NCBI RefSeq assembly: GCF_021117345.1
Contig: NZ_CP088261.1
Coordinates: forward strand, 2,914,001-2,978,000
Length of the DNA: 64,000 nucleotides
Origin: Microbacterium sp. cx-55
Lineage (GTDB): Bacteria; Actinomycetota; Actinomycetes; Actinomycetales; Microbacteriaceae
Reading direction: 5' to 3'
In this document: piece by piece, positions 27,455 to 36,055 of the stretch
Layout: the number at the start of each line of letters is the position of its first letter
Numbering within the stretch: the stretch's first letter is position 1
The notes under the pieces: generated by a model
What the model saw: the letters and a program-made list of their open reading frames with translations, nothing else
The model's database searches: none
Told to the model about the DNA's origin: nothing
Made by a program: the position numbers and the translations under genes

Positions 27455-28630
27455 ATGCCAGATGGCCAGGTGCTGGAGTTCTCCGAGGTCACGAAACGAT
27501 TCCGCGGCGTCGACGCTGTCGCCGGACTCACGGCGCGCATCGAACCGGGCGTCGTCACCGGGTTCCTCGGCCCGAATGGCGCGGGCAAGACGACGTCGCT
27601 GCGGATCTTGCTCGGTCTCGTCGCCCCGACGTCCGGTCGCGCCCGCATCGGCGGTTCGGCCTACGGCGAGCTGCGGCATCCGCTGCAGACCGTCGGCGCC
27701 GCGCTCGAGGCGTCGAGCTTCCACCCCGGACGCTCGGCCGCGAACCACCTCACCGTCTACGCGCAGGCGGCGGGACTTCCGCGGCGCCGCGTCGACGACG
27801 TCCTCGGCCTCGTCGGCCTGGCCGATGTCGCGGGTCGGAAGGTCGGCGGGTTCTCGCTCGGGATGCGTCAGCGCCTCGGTCTCGCGACCGCGCTGCTCGG
27901 CGACCCGGGCGTGCTGGTGCTCGACGAACCGTCCAACGGCCTCGACCCCGAGGGCATCAAGTGGATGCGGACCCTGCTGCAGGCCTTCGCCAACGAGGGT
28001 CGCACCGTGCTCGTCTCGTCCCATCTGCTCGGCGAGATCCAGCAGACGACCGACCGACTGCTGATCATCGCGCGCGGGCGGCTCGTGTTCGAGGGCAACA
28101 TCGAAGACCTGGCCGAGGCATCCGAGTATGCGACGACCGTCGACGCCCCCGACCGTGACGCCCTCGTTTCCGCGGTGACCGCCGCGGGCTACACGTTTGA
28201 TGTGCTGCGCACGGGCCTCACCGTGCACGGCGCAGAGACGGTCGACATCGGCGCCGTCGCCGCGGCATCGGGCATCACGCTGTCGACGCTGCAGCGTCGC
28301 GGCCCGTCGCTCGAGGAGGTCTTCCTCCAACTGGTGGACGGCACCCGCGTACACGCCGGGGTCGCGGCGGCGGGCGACGCCTCAGCGGACGCGGATGCGG
28401 ACGCGGACGCGGATGCGGACGCGGACGCGGATGCCGATGCCGATGCCGATGCGCCGCTCGTGGATGCGCCGCTCGCGGATGCGTCGCTCGGCGACGCCGC
28501 ACAGCCGCTCGCGAACGCGACGGCGGATCCGGAGGAGGCGACCACAGTGGGAGCCGAGGTCTCGAACGAATCGGATCCCGACGAACCGCGCACCGAACGC
28601 ACCGACGCCGGCGAGGGGGGTGCCCGATGA
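27455..28630 (+). CDS. ABC transporter ATP-binding protein with Asp-Ala repeat tail
   Basis: 391 residues, about 80 more than usual. The nucleotide-binding domain has GPNGAGKTT, FSLGMRQRLGLATAL (signature), LVLDEPSNGLDPEG and SSHLLGEI, the pattern of bacitracin/lantibiotic-type (BcrA-like) exporters. After about residue 305 the C-terminus is disordered: ten or more Asp-Ala repeats, then an acidic, Ala/Glu-rich stretch. GGAGG lies 8 nt before the ATG. The stop overlaps the permease start (ATGA), so the tail is the last part translated before coupling to the permease. Confidence 0.9.
   Translation: MPDGQVLEFSEVTKRFRGVDAVAGLTARIEPGVVTGFLGPNGAGKTTSLRILLGLVAPTSGRARIGGSAYGELRHPLQTVGAALEASSFHPGRSAANHLTVYAQAAGLPRRRVDDVLGLVGLADVAGRKVGGFSLGMRQRLGLATALLGDPGVLVLDEPSNGLDPEGIKWMRTLLQAFANEGRTVLVSSHLLGEIQQTTDRLLIIARGRLVFEGNIEDLAEASEYATTVDAPDRDALVSAVTAAGYTFDVLRTGLTVHGAETVDIGAVAAASGITLSTLQRRGPSLEEVFLQLVDGTRVHAGVAAAGDASADADADADADADADADADADADAPLVDAPLADASLGDAAQPLANATADPEEATTVGAEVSNESDPDEPRTERTDAGEGGAR
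28385..28453 (+). repeat. In-frame GGATGC/GGACGC hexamer array
   Basis: About eleven 6-bp units (GCGGAT/GCGGAC/GCCGAT) in tandem encode the (Asp-Ala)n stretch of the ATPase. Unit number could vary by replication slippage without changing frame. Confidence 0.85.
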
Positions 28631-29448
28631 GTCTCGCCCACGCGACCCGGTCCGAACTGACCAAGCAGTTCAGCACCTCCATCTGGTGGATCCTCGCGCT
28701 CGTTCTCGCCGCCTACCTCGGCGTGACCGCGGCCGGACTCGCGTTCGCGATCGCCGCATCCGACACCGGCATGCTCGGCAGAGCGACGCAGGGACTCCCG
28801 ACCGGCGCCGACGCGGCGTCCATGCTCTACAGCCTGGCGTCGGCCGTCGGCTACGTCTTCCCCCTCCTGATCGGCACGCTGCTCGTGACCGGCGAGTTCC
28901 GTCACAAGACCCTCACGCCGACGTTCCTTGCGACGCCGCGCCGCGGCCGGGTCATCTGGGCGAAGCTCATCGCCGGGGCGATCTTCGGACTTCTGTACGC
29001 GGTCCTCGCGCTCGTCGTGACGGTCGGGCCGGCCGCCGGCATCTTGGTCGGATTTGGTCTGGACACCGGTCTCGACAGCACCGATACCTGGGCGATGCTC
29101 GCCCGCATTCTGCTCGCCTTCGTACTCTGGGCGATCATCGGGATCGGCGTCGGCCTCGCCGTGCGCAACCAGGTCGCCGCCGTGGTCATCGTGCTCGCGT
29201 TCACCCAGTTCATCGAGCCGCTGCTGCGATTCGCGGGCGCGTTCGTCGAGGCCCTCACCGACGTGGCGCGCTATCTGCCCGGCGCGGCGAGCGACACCCT
29301 CGTCGGATCGAGCATCTTCACCGCGGCGATGTCCGGCACGGCCGGCGGCGGCCTGGAGTGGTGGGGCGGCGCGCTCGTACTGCTCGGTTACGGGGTCGCG
29401 CTGACCCTGATCGGCTACATCGCGGGCTGGCGACGCGACGTCACCTGA
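28627..29448 (+). CDS. ABC-2 type transporter permease
   Basis: 273 residues, six predicted helices (WWILALVLAAYLGVTAAGLAFAI, VGYVFPLLIGTLLVTGEF, FGLLYAVLALVVTVGPAAGIL, ILLAFVLWAIIGIGVGLAV, VVIVLAFTQFIEPLL, ALVLLGYGVALTLIGYIAGW). The GEFRHKTLTPTFLATPRRGR loop is typical of BcrB/ABC-2 permeases. It pairs with the ATPase directly upstream (4-bp overlap). Substrate unknown. The 122-bp spacer downstream carries two copies of CAACCGCGGCGAGC (29502 and 29540). Confidence 0.9.
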   Translation: MSLAHATRSELTKQFSTSIWWILALVLAAYLGVTAAGLAFAIAASDTGMLGRATQGLPTGADAASMLYSLASAVGYVFPLLIGTLLVTGEFRHKTLTPTFLATPRRGRVIWAKLIAGAIFGLLYAVLALVVTVGPAAGILVGFGLDTGLDSTDTWAMLARILLAFVLWAIIGIGVGLAVRNQVAAVVIVLAFTQFIEPLLRFAGAFVEALTDVARYLPGAASDTLVGSSIFTAAMSGTAGGGLEWWGGALVLLGYGVALTLIGYIAGWRRDVT

Positions 29449-29570
29449 GCCGCATCGCGGTGCCCGGGTGAGCCGACCGCCGCGCGATGCAGTCAGCAGC
29501 TCAACCGCGGCGAGCCCTGCCGCCCGGTGCAGGTCGGCACAACCGCGGCGAGCGCCGCCGCGCAGCGCGT

Positions 29571-29960
29571 TCAGCCCGCGAGGTCGGCGACGTCGGCCGG
29601 TTCGGTTCCGCCGTCGACCCGGAGCGCCTGCGCGAGCTCGACACCGTAGCGCGTCGTCAGGATGATGCGCTGGAACTCGTCGTGACCGTCCAGGTCGATG
29701 ACGACCCCCGGGCGGCGACGACGGATGAGGGCGAAATCACGGCCACCGGCGTAACGCCAGGTACCGGAAGCAAGCGTGGCGGGGATGTGGGTGCCGGGAG
29801 CGCGAACGCCGCGGAGCCAGGTCCAGGCATCATCCGTGAGCTGCACCCGGGTGATCGATGACCGCGCGACGACCACATTCCGTTTGCGGAATGCGAGCGC
29901 TCGCTCGGCGACCGACATCACGATCTCCAGCTGAGCCGAGTCGAGCATGAGGGTCACCAT
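29571..29960 (-). CDS. Small PH-like protein, uncharacterised
   Basis: 129 residues, no signal peptide or helix spans. Alternating beta-rich stretches (VVVARSSITRVQL, HIPATLASGTWRYAGGRDFALI, PGVVIDLDGHDEFQRIILTT) and a C-terminal helix (GVELAQAL) look like a bacterial PH fold, but I cannot name the family. The ATG at 29960 has CAGAAT 7 nt upstream. It sits tail to tail with the ABC permease and divergent from fbiC. Confidence 0.7.
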   Translation of the reverse strand: MVTLMLDSAQLEIVMSVAERALAFRKRNVVVARSSITRVQLTDDAWTWLRGVRAPGTHIPATLASGTWRYAGGRDFALIRRRRPGVVIDLDGHDEFQRIILTTRYGVELAQALRVDGGTEPADVADLAG

Positions 29961-30073
29961 GCCTACGATTCTGCCAGCGGGAGCGCCCGGGCGAGACGCC
30001 TTTTGCTTACGGACAGGCAACGATCGTGTTGCGCCGATCCGGTTCACGTGACCCCGCCGACACATCTCGGTGG

Positions 30074-30079
30074 AACACT
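30074..30079 (+). promoter_or_regulatory. Possible -10 box of leaderless fbiC
   Basis: AACACT, 6 nt before the GTG at 30086; first base differs from TANNNT. There is no Shine-Dalgarno, which supports leaderless translation. Confidence 0.35.
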
Positions 30080-30085
30080 GGTCAG

Positions 30086-32539
30086 GTGTCTTCTCGTCCC
30101 TCCGGAGCTGTCGCCGCGCCCGTCCCGGACGCGGACGCGGATGCGGTCCCCCTCGCCGACGCCCTGACGCGCGCCCGGAGCGGCGTGCCTCTGCCGGTCG
30201 CGGACGTGCTCGCCCTGCTGCACGCGCACGGGCCCGAACGAGACGCCGTGTTCGCCGCCGCCGGCGCGCTCCGCGACGAAGGGCTCGCCCGGGCCGGACG
30301 GCCGGGTGTCATCACGTACTCCCGCAAGGTGTTCGTCCCGCTGACGACACTCTGCCGCGACCGCTGCCATTACTGCATCTTCGTCGACACCCCCGGGCAG
30401 CTGCTCAAGAAGCGCAAACCCGCGTACATGTCTCCCGAGCAGGTGCTCGCCGTCGTCCGCCAGGGCGCCGCGCTCGGGTGCAAAGAGGCGCTGCTGACCC
30501 TGGGCGACCGCCCGGAGGACCGGTGGCCCGAGGCCCGCGCGTGGCTCGACGAGCACGGCTTCGCCTCGACCCTCGACTACGTCGCGCACATCGCCCGCCT
30601 CATCACCGCCGAGACCGGGATGCTCGTGCACGCGAACCCGGGCGTCATGCACGACGACGAGCTGCGGATGATGCGGCCCCTCGCGCCGTCGATGGGCATG
30701 ATGCTCGAGACCACCTCGCGCGACCTGTTCGAGACACCCGGACAGCCGCACTTCGGGTCGCCCGACAAGGACCCCGCGCTGCGTCTGCAGGTGATCGAGG
30801 ATGCGGGGGCCGCCCGCATCCCGTTCACGACAGGAATCCTCGTCGGCATCGGCGAGACGGTCCGCGACCGGGCCGAGTCCCTGATCGCGCTGCGCGACAG
30901 CCACGCCCGGCACGGGCATCTGCAGGAGATCATCGTGCAGAACTTCCGCGCCAAACCCCGCACCGCGATGCAGGACGTACCGGATGCCGACCTGCTGGAG
31001 TACGCGCTGACCGTCGCCGTCGCGCGGCTCGTCATGGGGCCCGATATGCGGGTGCAGGTGCCGCCGAACCTGTCGGACACGACGGAGTTCGACCTGCTCG
31101 TCCGGGCCGGAATCGACGACTGGGGCGGCGTCTCGCCGCTGACGGCCGACCATGTGAACCCCGAGCGGCCGTGGCCGCACGTCGACGACCTCGCCGCACG
31201 GACCGCCGACCTCGGTTTCACCCTGCGCGAGCGTCTCACCGCGCACCCGGAGTACGTGCGCGACGCCGCGACGTGGATCGACGCGTCGCTGCACGCGCCG
31301 GTCGCCGCGCTCGCGGGCCCGTCGGGTCTCGCCGCCGTGGCGGGTGTGGCGGGTGCTGCGGATGAGGGCGGTGCCGCCGTTGTCGAAGCGGGTGCTGCCG
31401 GTGGGGTCGGTGCTGCCGGTGGGGCGGTTCCCGCGAGCAGCCGCACTCGCATCACCGCGACGGCCCTGGCGGAGCGAGCCGCCGCCGACCCGCTGAGCCT
31501 CGACGACGCCGAGTGGGTCGCGCTCCTCGAATCGCGCGGCGCCGACCTCGACGCCCTTACCGCGACCGCCGACGACGTGCGCCGCTACACGGTCGGCGAA
31601 GCGATCAGCATCGTCGTGAACCGCAACCTGACCTCGACCGGGTTCCGGCGCACGGGCGCCACCTCGGCGGCCGAATTCGACCTCGCGGATGCGGCCGCGA
31701 TCGCCCGCGACGCCGCAGACCTCGGCGCGACCGAGCTGTGCGTGCAGGGTCTGCTGCCCGCGGGGGAGGATCCGTCGTCCTACCTCGACCTCATCCGCAC
31801 GATCCGCGCCGCAACTCCCGGAATCCACCTCCACGCCTACCGCCCCCAGGACGTGCGCGACCTCGCCGACCGCGGCGGCCTCGGCCTCGACGGCGCTCTG
31901 GCCGCGCTCCGCGACGCGGGTGTCGACACGATGCCGGGCACCGGTGTGAAGGTGTTGTCCGAGCGGGTGCGAGCGCGAGTGGCGCCGGGTGATCTCGAGA
32001 TCGACCGCTGGGTCGAGGGAATCATTGCCGCCCACCGCGCCGGCTTCCGTTCCACGAGCGTCCTCTTCTACGGGCACGTCGAGACCGCCGCCGAGCGGGT
32101 CGCGCACCTGCGGCAACTGCGCCGCATCCAGGACGACACCCGCGGATTCGCCGAGTTCGTGCCGATCCCCCTGCCCGGACCCGACGGCGGCGTTCCGCTC
32201 GTCGCCGGACGCGCACCGCTCGACGAACGCCGCGCGATGGTCGCGGTCTCGCGCCTGATGCTCTCGGGCAGCATCCCGCACGTGCAGATCCCCTGGACGC
32301 GCCACGACCGAGCGGTCACCGTCGAACTTCTCCGCGCCGGCGGCGACGACCTCGGCGGAACCCTGCTCGACGGTCGCGTGCGCCCCGAAGCCGGTATCGA
32401 GCACGGCAACACGCTGCCGCTCGCGGATGCCGCGCGCCTCGCCCGCACGCTGTTCCGCCCGTTCCGCCAGCGCACCACCGACTACCGCGAGCCGGCTTCC
32501 ACCGCCGCCCACCCCCCGACCGCGGCGGAGCACGGGTGA
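30086..32539 (+). CDS. fbiC: FO synthase CofG-CofH fusion (FbiC) with a cysteine-less CofH half
   Basis: 817 residues. FbiC makes 7,8-didemethyl-8-hydroxy-5-deazariboflavin, the F420 chromophore; each half is normally a radical-SAM enzyme. The CofG half (~25-400) is intact: Cys90-x3-Cys94-x2-Cys97 in LCRDRCHYC, GCKEALLTLGDRPED, VQNFRAKP, DDWGGVSPLTADHVNPERPWPH. A Gly/Ala-rich linker (~410-450) follows. The CofH half is recognisable (VVNRN, ATELCVQG, HAYRPQDV, MPGTGVKVLSE, FYGHVET, GFAEFVPIPLPG, GGDDLGGTLL), but where family members have the CX3CX2C loop it reads NRNLTSTGFRRTGATSAAEF (from residue 512): all three cluster cysteines are gone and the loop is shorter. Cys552 is the only Cys nearby. 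The CofH half is probably inactive as a radical-SAM enzyme or has a new role. Confidence 0.88.
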   Translation: MSSRPSGAVAAPVPDADADAVPLADALTRARSGVPLPVADVLALLHAHGPERDAVFAAAGALRDEGLARAGRPGVITYSRKVFVPLTTLCRDRCHYCIFVDTPGQLLKKRKPAYMSPEQVLAVVRQGAALGCKEALLTLGDRPEDRWPEARAWLDEHGFASTLDYVAHIARLITAETGMLVHANPGVMHDDELRMMRPLAPSMGMMLETTSRDLFETPGQPHFGSPDKDPALRLQVIEDAGAARIPFTTGILVGIGETVRDRAESLIALRDSHARHGHLQEIIVQNFRAKPRTAMQDVPDADLLEYALTVAVARLVMGPDMRVQVPPNLSDTTEFDLLVRAGIDDWGGVSPLTADHVNPERPWPHVDDLAARTADLGFTLRERLTAHPEYVRDAATWIDASLHAPVAALAGPSGLAAVAGVAGAADEGGAAVVEAGAAGGVGAAGGAVPASSRTRITATALAERAAADPLSLDDAEWVALLESRGADLDALTATADDVRRYTVGEAISIVVNRNLTSTGFRRTGATSAAEFDLADAAAIARDAADLGATELCVQGLLPAGEDPSSYLDLIRTIRAATPGIHLHAYRPQDVRDLADRGGLGLDGALAALRDAGVDTMPGTGVKVLSERVRARVAPGDLEIDRWVEGIIAAHRAGFRSTSVLFYGHVETAAERVAHLRQLRRIQDDTRGFAEFVPIPLPGPDGGVPLVAGRAPLDERRAMVAVSRLMLSGSIPHVQIPWTRHDRAVTVELLRAGGDDLGGTLLDGRVRPEAGIEHGNTLPLADAARLARTLFRPFRQRTTDYREPASTAAHPPTAAEHG

Positions 32540-34059
32540 CCGTCGACGTCGCGATCGTCGGGGCGGGCTTCGCCGGGCTCGCGATGGCCGGCGCGCTTCG
32601 ACGGGCAGGCCGCGAGTCGTTCGTGGTCCTCGAACGCGGAAGCTCCGTCGGCGGCACCTGGCGCGACAACACCTACCCCGGCGTCGCGTGCGATGTGCCC
32701 TCGCACCTGTACGGGCTGGCGCAGCATCCGTGGCCGGACTGGTCGGGCACCTTCGCGCGCGGCGACGAGATCCACCGCTATCTGCGCCACGTCGCGGATG
32801 CGGAGGGGCTCCGCGAACGGCTGCTGCTCGATACCCCGCTGCTCGCCGCCCGCTGGACCGGATCCGCCTGGGAACTCACGACCGGTGGGCCCCGCCGGTC
32901 GACCGTCCGCGCGCGACGCCTCGTGCTGGCCTGCGGGCGTCTCACGGAACCTCGCATCCCCGAGATCCCGAATCTCGACGCCTTCACCGGCCCGATCTTC
33001 CACTCCGCGCGCTGGGATCACACCGTGCCCCTCGCGGGGCGCCGGATCGCCGTGGTCGGCACGGGCGCATCCGCCGTGCAACTCGTTCCCGAACTCGTAC
33101 GCCGCGGCGCCGAGGTCGTGCTCTTCCAGCGCACACCGGCCTGGATCGTGCCCCGCGGCGCCGTTGACTACTCCGCAGAAGAACGCCGCCGGCTGGCCGC
33201 GCATCCCGATGAGCTCGCCGCGCTCCGCGCGCAGCTCTACCTCGAGGGCGAGCAGAGATTCGCGTCCCGGTCGGGGGATGCGGATGCGGCCGCCGCTGCC
33301 GAACACGACGCCCGTGCGCACCTGGCCGCCCAGGTCGACGACGTCGCGCTGCGGGCCGCACTCACCCCGGACTACGCATTCGGATGCAAGCGCGTGCTGC
33401 TCTCGGACGACTTCTACCCGGCCGTGGCGTCGGACGCCGTGACGTTCGAGGCATCCGCGCTCGACCGCGTCGAGGGCGGCGCGCTCGTGGCCGCATCCGG
33501 GGAGCGGCATCACGCCGACGCACTCGTTCTCGCGACGGGTTTCGCCGCGTCGGAGCAGCCATACGCCCACCTGGTGATGGGCGAGGACGGCGTGACGCTC
33601 GCCGAGCACTGGGCGGGCGGCATGACGTCGTTCGCCTCGACCGTCGTGTCGGGATTCCCGAACCTGTTCGTGCTGAACGGCCCGAACGCGTCACTCGGCC
33701 ACAACTCGTCGGTGCTGATGGCCGAGGCGCAGGCCGGGTACGTCGTCGGCGTACTGGCGCGGGCCGACGCGGCGCCGAGCGGGAGCAGGTCCACCCAGGC
33801 TCCCGAGGCCCCGGCGCTGCGCGTCGACCCCGACGCCGAACGGCGCTACACGCAGCGCATCGATGCGGCCGCCGCATCCACCCCCTGGATCCGCGGCGGA
33901 TGCGCCAACTGGTACGTCGACGAGCGATCGGGGCGGTTGACCCTGCTCTGGCCGGGCACGGTCGACGCGTTCCGGGCCATGCTGGACGAAAGCGACGGGT
34001 CGGAATTCCTGCCCGCCGGAACACCCCGCGACCCCTCGCGGGCGAGAGGAGAATCATGA
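32536..34059 (+). CDS. Flavin-containing / Baeyer-Villiger-type monooxygenase
   Basis: 507 residues. N-terminal FAD motif GAGFAGLAMAGAL, then GGTWRDNTYPGVACDVPSHLY, BVMO-like fingerprint FHSARWDH (residues ~155), NADP motif GTGASAVQLVPEL and ATGF in LVLATGFAASEQ. Predicted to use NAD(P)H and FAD to insert oxygen into ketones or oxidise N/S atoms. It is embedded between fbiC and fgd with overlaps on both sides (GTGA, ATGA), so it is co-expressed with F420 genes, an uncommon neighbour. Substrate unknown. Confidence 0.9.
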   Translation: MTVDVAIVGAGFAGLAMAGALRRAGRESFVVLERGSSVGGTWRDNTYPGVACDVPSHLYGLAQHPWPDWSGTFARGDEIHRYLRHVADAEGLRERLLLDTPLLAARWTGSAWELTTGGPRRSTVRARRLVLACGRLTEPRIPEIPNLDAFTGPIFHSARWDHTVPLAGRRIAVVGTGASAVQLVPELVRRGAEVVLFQRTPAWIVPRGAVDYSAEERRRLAAHPDELAALRAQLYLEGEQRFASRSGDADAAAAAEHDARAHLAAQVDDVALRAALTPDYAFGCKRVLLSDDFYPAVASDAVTFEASALDRVEGGALVAASGERHHADALVLATGFAASEQPYAHLVMGEDGVTLAEHWAGGMTSFASTVVSGFPNLFVLNGPNASLGHNSSVLMAEAQAGYVVGVLARADAAPSGSRSTQAPEAPALRVDPDAERRYTQRIDAAAASTPWIRGGCANWYVDERSGRLTLLWPGTVDAFRAMLDESDGSEFLPAGTPRDPSRARGES

Positions 34060-35069
34060 CGGTTCCGTTGCTTTTCGGGTACAAGGCCTCGGCCGAGCAG
34101 TTCGCGCCCGACCAGCTCGCCGACTTCGCGGTGCTCGCCGAGGAGGTGGGCTTCGACTCGGTGTTCATCTCCGACCACTTCCAGCCGTGGATGCACGAGG
34201 GCGGACACGCTCCCGCCGCTCTCCCCTGGCTCGGCGCCGTCGGCGCGCGCACCTCGCGCGTCATCCTCGGCACGTCGGTGCTGACCCCGACCTTCCGCTA
34301 CCACCCGGCCGTCGTCGCGCAGGCCTTCGCCACGCTCGGCGTCATGTTCCCGGGGCGCATCATCCTCGGCGTCGGCACGGGCGAGGCGCTCAACGAAGTG
34401 ACTCTCGGGCTCGACTGGCCCGATCCGCCGGAGCGCTTCCAGCGTCTGAAGGAGTCGATCGCGCTGATCGAGAAACTCTGGGCCGACGAGCGCGTCACCT
34501 ACGAGGGCAACTTCTGGCACGTGACGGATGCCACGGTGTACGACCGTCCGACCACCCCCGTCCCGATCTACATCGGCGCCGCCGGACCGGCCGCAACCAA
34601 GCTCGCCGGCCGCGTCGCCGACGGCTTCATCACGACCAGCGGCAAGGACCCGAAGCTCTACACCGACACACTGCTGCCCGCCCTCGCCGAGGGCCTGGCG
34701 AAGGCCGGGCGCCCGGATGACGCCATCGACACCCTGATGGAGGTCAAGGTCTCGTACCACCCCGACCACGCCACGGCGCTCGAGAAGACGCGGTTCTGGG
34801 CACCGCTGGCGCTCACCGCCGACGAGAAGATGGGGATTCACGACCCGATCGAGATGCAGCGGCGTGCCGCCGAACTGCCGATCGAGCGGGCCGCGTCGCG
34901 GTTCATCGTCTCGACCGATCCCGACGAGCACGTCGAGAAGATCGCTAAGTACGTCGACCTCGGGTTCCGCCACCTCGTGTTCCACGACCCGGGTGAGAAC
35001 CAGGAGGAGTTCCTGCGCACCTACGGTTCGGAGATTCTGCCGCGCCTGCGCGCCCGGTTCGGCGTGTGA
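34056..35069 (+). CDS. fgd: F420-dependent glucose-6-phosphate dehydrogenase / LLM-class (Fgd)
   Basis: 337 residues, Fgd1 length. LLFGYKASAEQFAPDQL at the N-terminus, ISDHFQPW (catalytic-type His/Trp), GTSVLTPTFRYHPAVVAQAFATL, GVGTGEALNEV and EVKVSYHPDH all match Fgd1 of mycobacteria and relatives; the phosphate-binding residues seem conserved. It reduces F420 with glucose-6-phosphate and so supplies F420H2 to enzymes such as the PPOX-family protein at 21.4 kb. Shine-Dalgarno AGAGGAGA; ATGA overlap with the monooxygenase gene. Confidence 0.92.
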   Translation: MTVPLLFGYKASAEQFAPDQLADFAVLAEEVGFDSVFISDHFQPWMHEGGHAPAALPWLGAVGARTSRVILGTSVLTPTFRYHPAVVAQAFATLGVMFPGRIILGVGTGEALNEVTLGLDWPDPPERFQRLKESIALIEKLWADERVTYEGNFWHVTDATVYDRPTTPVPIYIGAAGPAATKLAGRVADGFITTSGKDPKLYTDTLLPALAEGLAKAGRPDDAIDTLMEVKVSYHPDHATALEKTRFWAPLALTADEKMGIHDPIEMQRRAAELPIERAASRFIVSTDPDEHVEKIAKYVDLGFRHLVFHDPGENQEEFLRTYGSEILPRLRARFGV

Positions 35070-35107
35070 CGGCGCCTTCTCCCGTCGTTCACGCTCGTTC
35101 GGGCTCG

Positions 35108-35174
35108 ACAACTCCTCCAAAAGCGCCGCCTCCGCGCGCGCAGAGGCGAATCGACACCGATCTGGAGGAGTTAG
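35108..35174. repeat. Solitary 67-nt palindrome of the AACTCCTCC family
   Basis: Starts ACAACTCCTCCAAAA and ends TGGAGGAGTTAG, exactly 67 nt like the five copies at 11.4-12.3 kb, but with an unrelated centre that itself has CGCCTC/GAGGCG pairing. It separates fgd from fbiD. Confidence 0.85.
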
Positions 35175-35235
35175 CCGGCGTCACGGCCCGAGCCTCGGCG
35201 CTATCTCGCGCACAACACCGGAAGAGCGGCCCCGA

Positions 35236-35883
35236 ATGAGCGCCGAACGCCCGTCGGACGGCGGGTCTCCCGAGGTGCGCTCACCCGGCTGGGTCGTCGT
35301 CGTGCCGCTCAAGCCGGCCGCGATCGGCAAGTCGCGCCTGCGCGACGTCGACGAACAGTTGGTGCGCGCGATCGGACTCGACACGGTCGCGGCGGCGAGC
35401 GCGGCCGCGACCGTTGCCCGGGTGATCGTCGTGACCGCGGATGCCGCCACCGCGGCCGCCGCGGCGAGCATGCCCAGCGTCGAGGTGGTGGCCGAACCCG
35501 ATCCGTCCGGGCTGAACGCGGCGATCGCGGCCGGCGCGGCGACTGCCGCGAGGGCTCCCCGGGCCGCCCTGCTGGGCGATCTCCCGGCGCTCCGCCCCGG
35601 CGACCTCGACGCCGCGCTGGCGGCGGCCGCATCCGTCGATCACGGCGTGGTGCCGGATGCGGAGGGCACCGGCTCCACCCTCGTCACCGCGGGCGCGGGC
35701 ATCGCGTGGCAGTCCGCGTTCGGCGCCGATTCGCTCGCCCGCCATACCGCACTCGGCTTCACCCTGCTGCCGGTGCCGGCATCTTCGACCCTGCGTCGCG
35801 ACGTCGACACGGCCGAGCAGCTGGCGGATGCCGCCGCCCTCGGCCTCGGCCCCCGCTCGGCCGCCCTCCTCGACCCGCACTGA
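35236..35883 (+). CDS. fbiD: Phosphoenolpyruvate/2-phospholactate guanylyltransferase (FbiD/CofC)
   Basis: 215 residues. WVVVVPLKPAAIGKSRL is the nucleotide-binding N-terminus of CofC/FbiD; LLGDLPALRPGDLDAAL, DAEGTGSTLV and RDVDTAEQLADAAALGLG follow in the usual order. It activates PEP (or phospholactate) with GTP for transfer onto FO by FbiA, whose gene is at 46.9-47.9 kb. The ATG at 35236 lacks a strong Shine-Dalgarno; a few upstream codons could be included. It stands after the 67-nt palindrome, so its transcript may be separate from fgd. Confidence 0.9.
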   Translation: MSAERPSDGGSPEVRSPGWVVVVPLKPAAIGKSRLRDVDEQLVRAIGLDTVAAASAAATVARVIVVTADAATAAAAASMPSVEVVAEPDPSGLNAAIAAGAATAARAPRAALLGDLPALRPGDLDAALAAAASVDHGVVPDAEGTGSTLVTAGAGIAWQSAFGADSLARHTALGFTLLPVPASSTLRRDVDTAEQLADAAALGLGPRSAALLDPH

Positions 35884-35921
35884 TCCCGCGGCCACCCCGC
35901 GCTGATCCCGCGGCATCCCAT

Positions 35922-35999
35922 CCGCGAGACAGCACCTGCGCAACGAGACGTCGGTCGAGAGCCAACGTCTCGCCGCGAAACTGCTGTCTCGCGGGTTTT
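35922..35999 (+). terminator. Two-tier palindrome ending in a T run, terminator of fbiD
   Basis: CCGCGAGACAGCA (35922-35934) pairs with TGCTGTCTCGCGG (35982-35994); inside, CGAGACGT (35944-35951) pairs with ACGTCTCG (35965-35972). GTTTT follows. The double-tier architecture resembles the other intergenic palindromes listed. Confidence 0.75.
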
Positions 36000-36043
36000 C
36001 CACAGGCGGAGGGGCGCGGCGCGTGAGGGGCGAAAGGGCGATC

Positions 36044-36049
36044 TAGGCT
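36044..36049 (+). promoter_or_regulatory. -10 box, leaderless start of the T7 effector operon
   Basis: TAGGCT, 6 nt before the GTG at 36056. Confidence 0.5.
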
Positions 36050-36055
36050 GTGCGG

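Noticed and set aside
29449..29570. Mobile or CRISPR-like element from the CAACCGCGGCGAGC pair
   Set aside because: Only two 14-nt copies and a weak inverted repeat in a 122-bp spacer; not enough to call an element.
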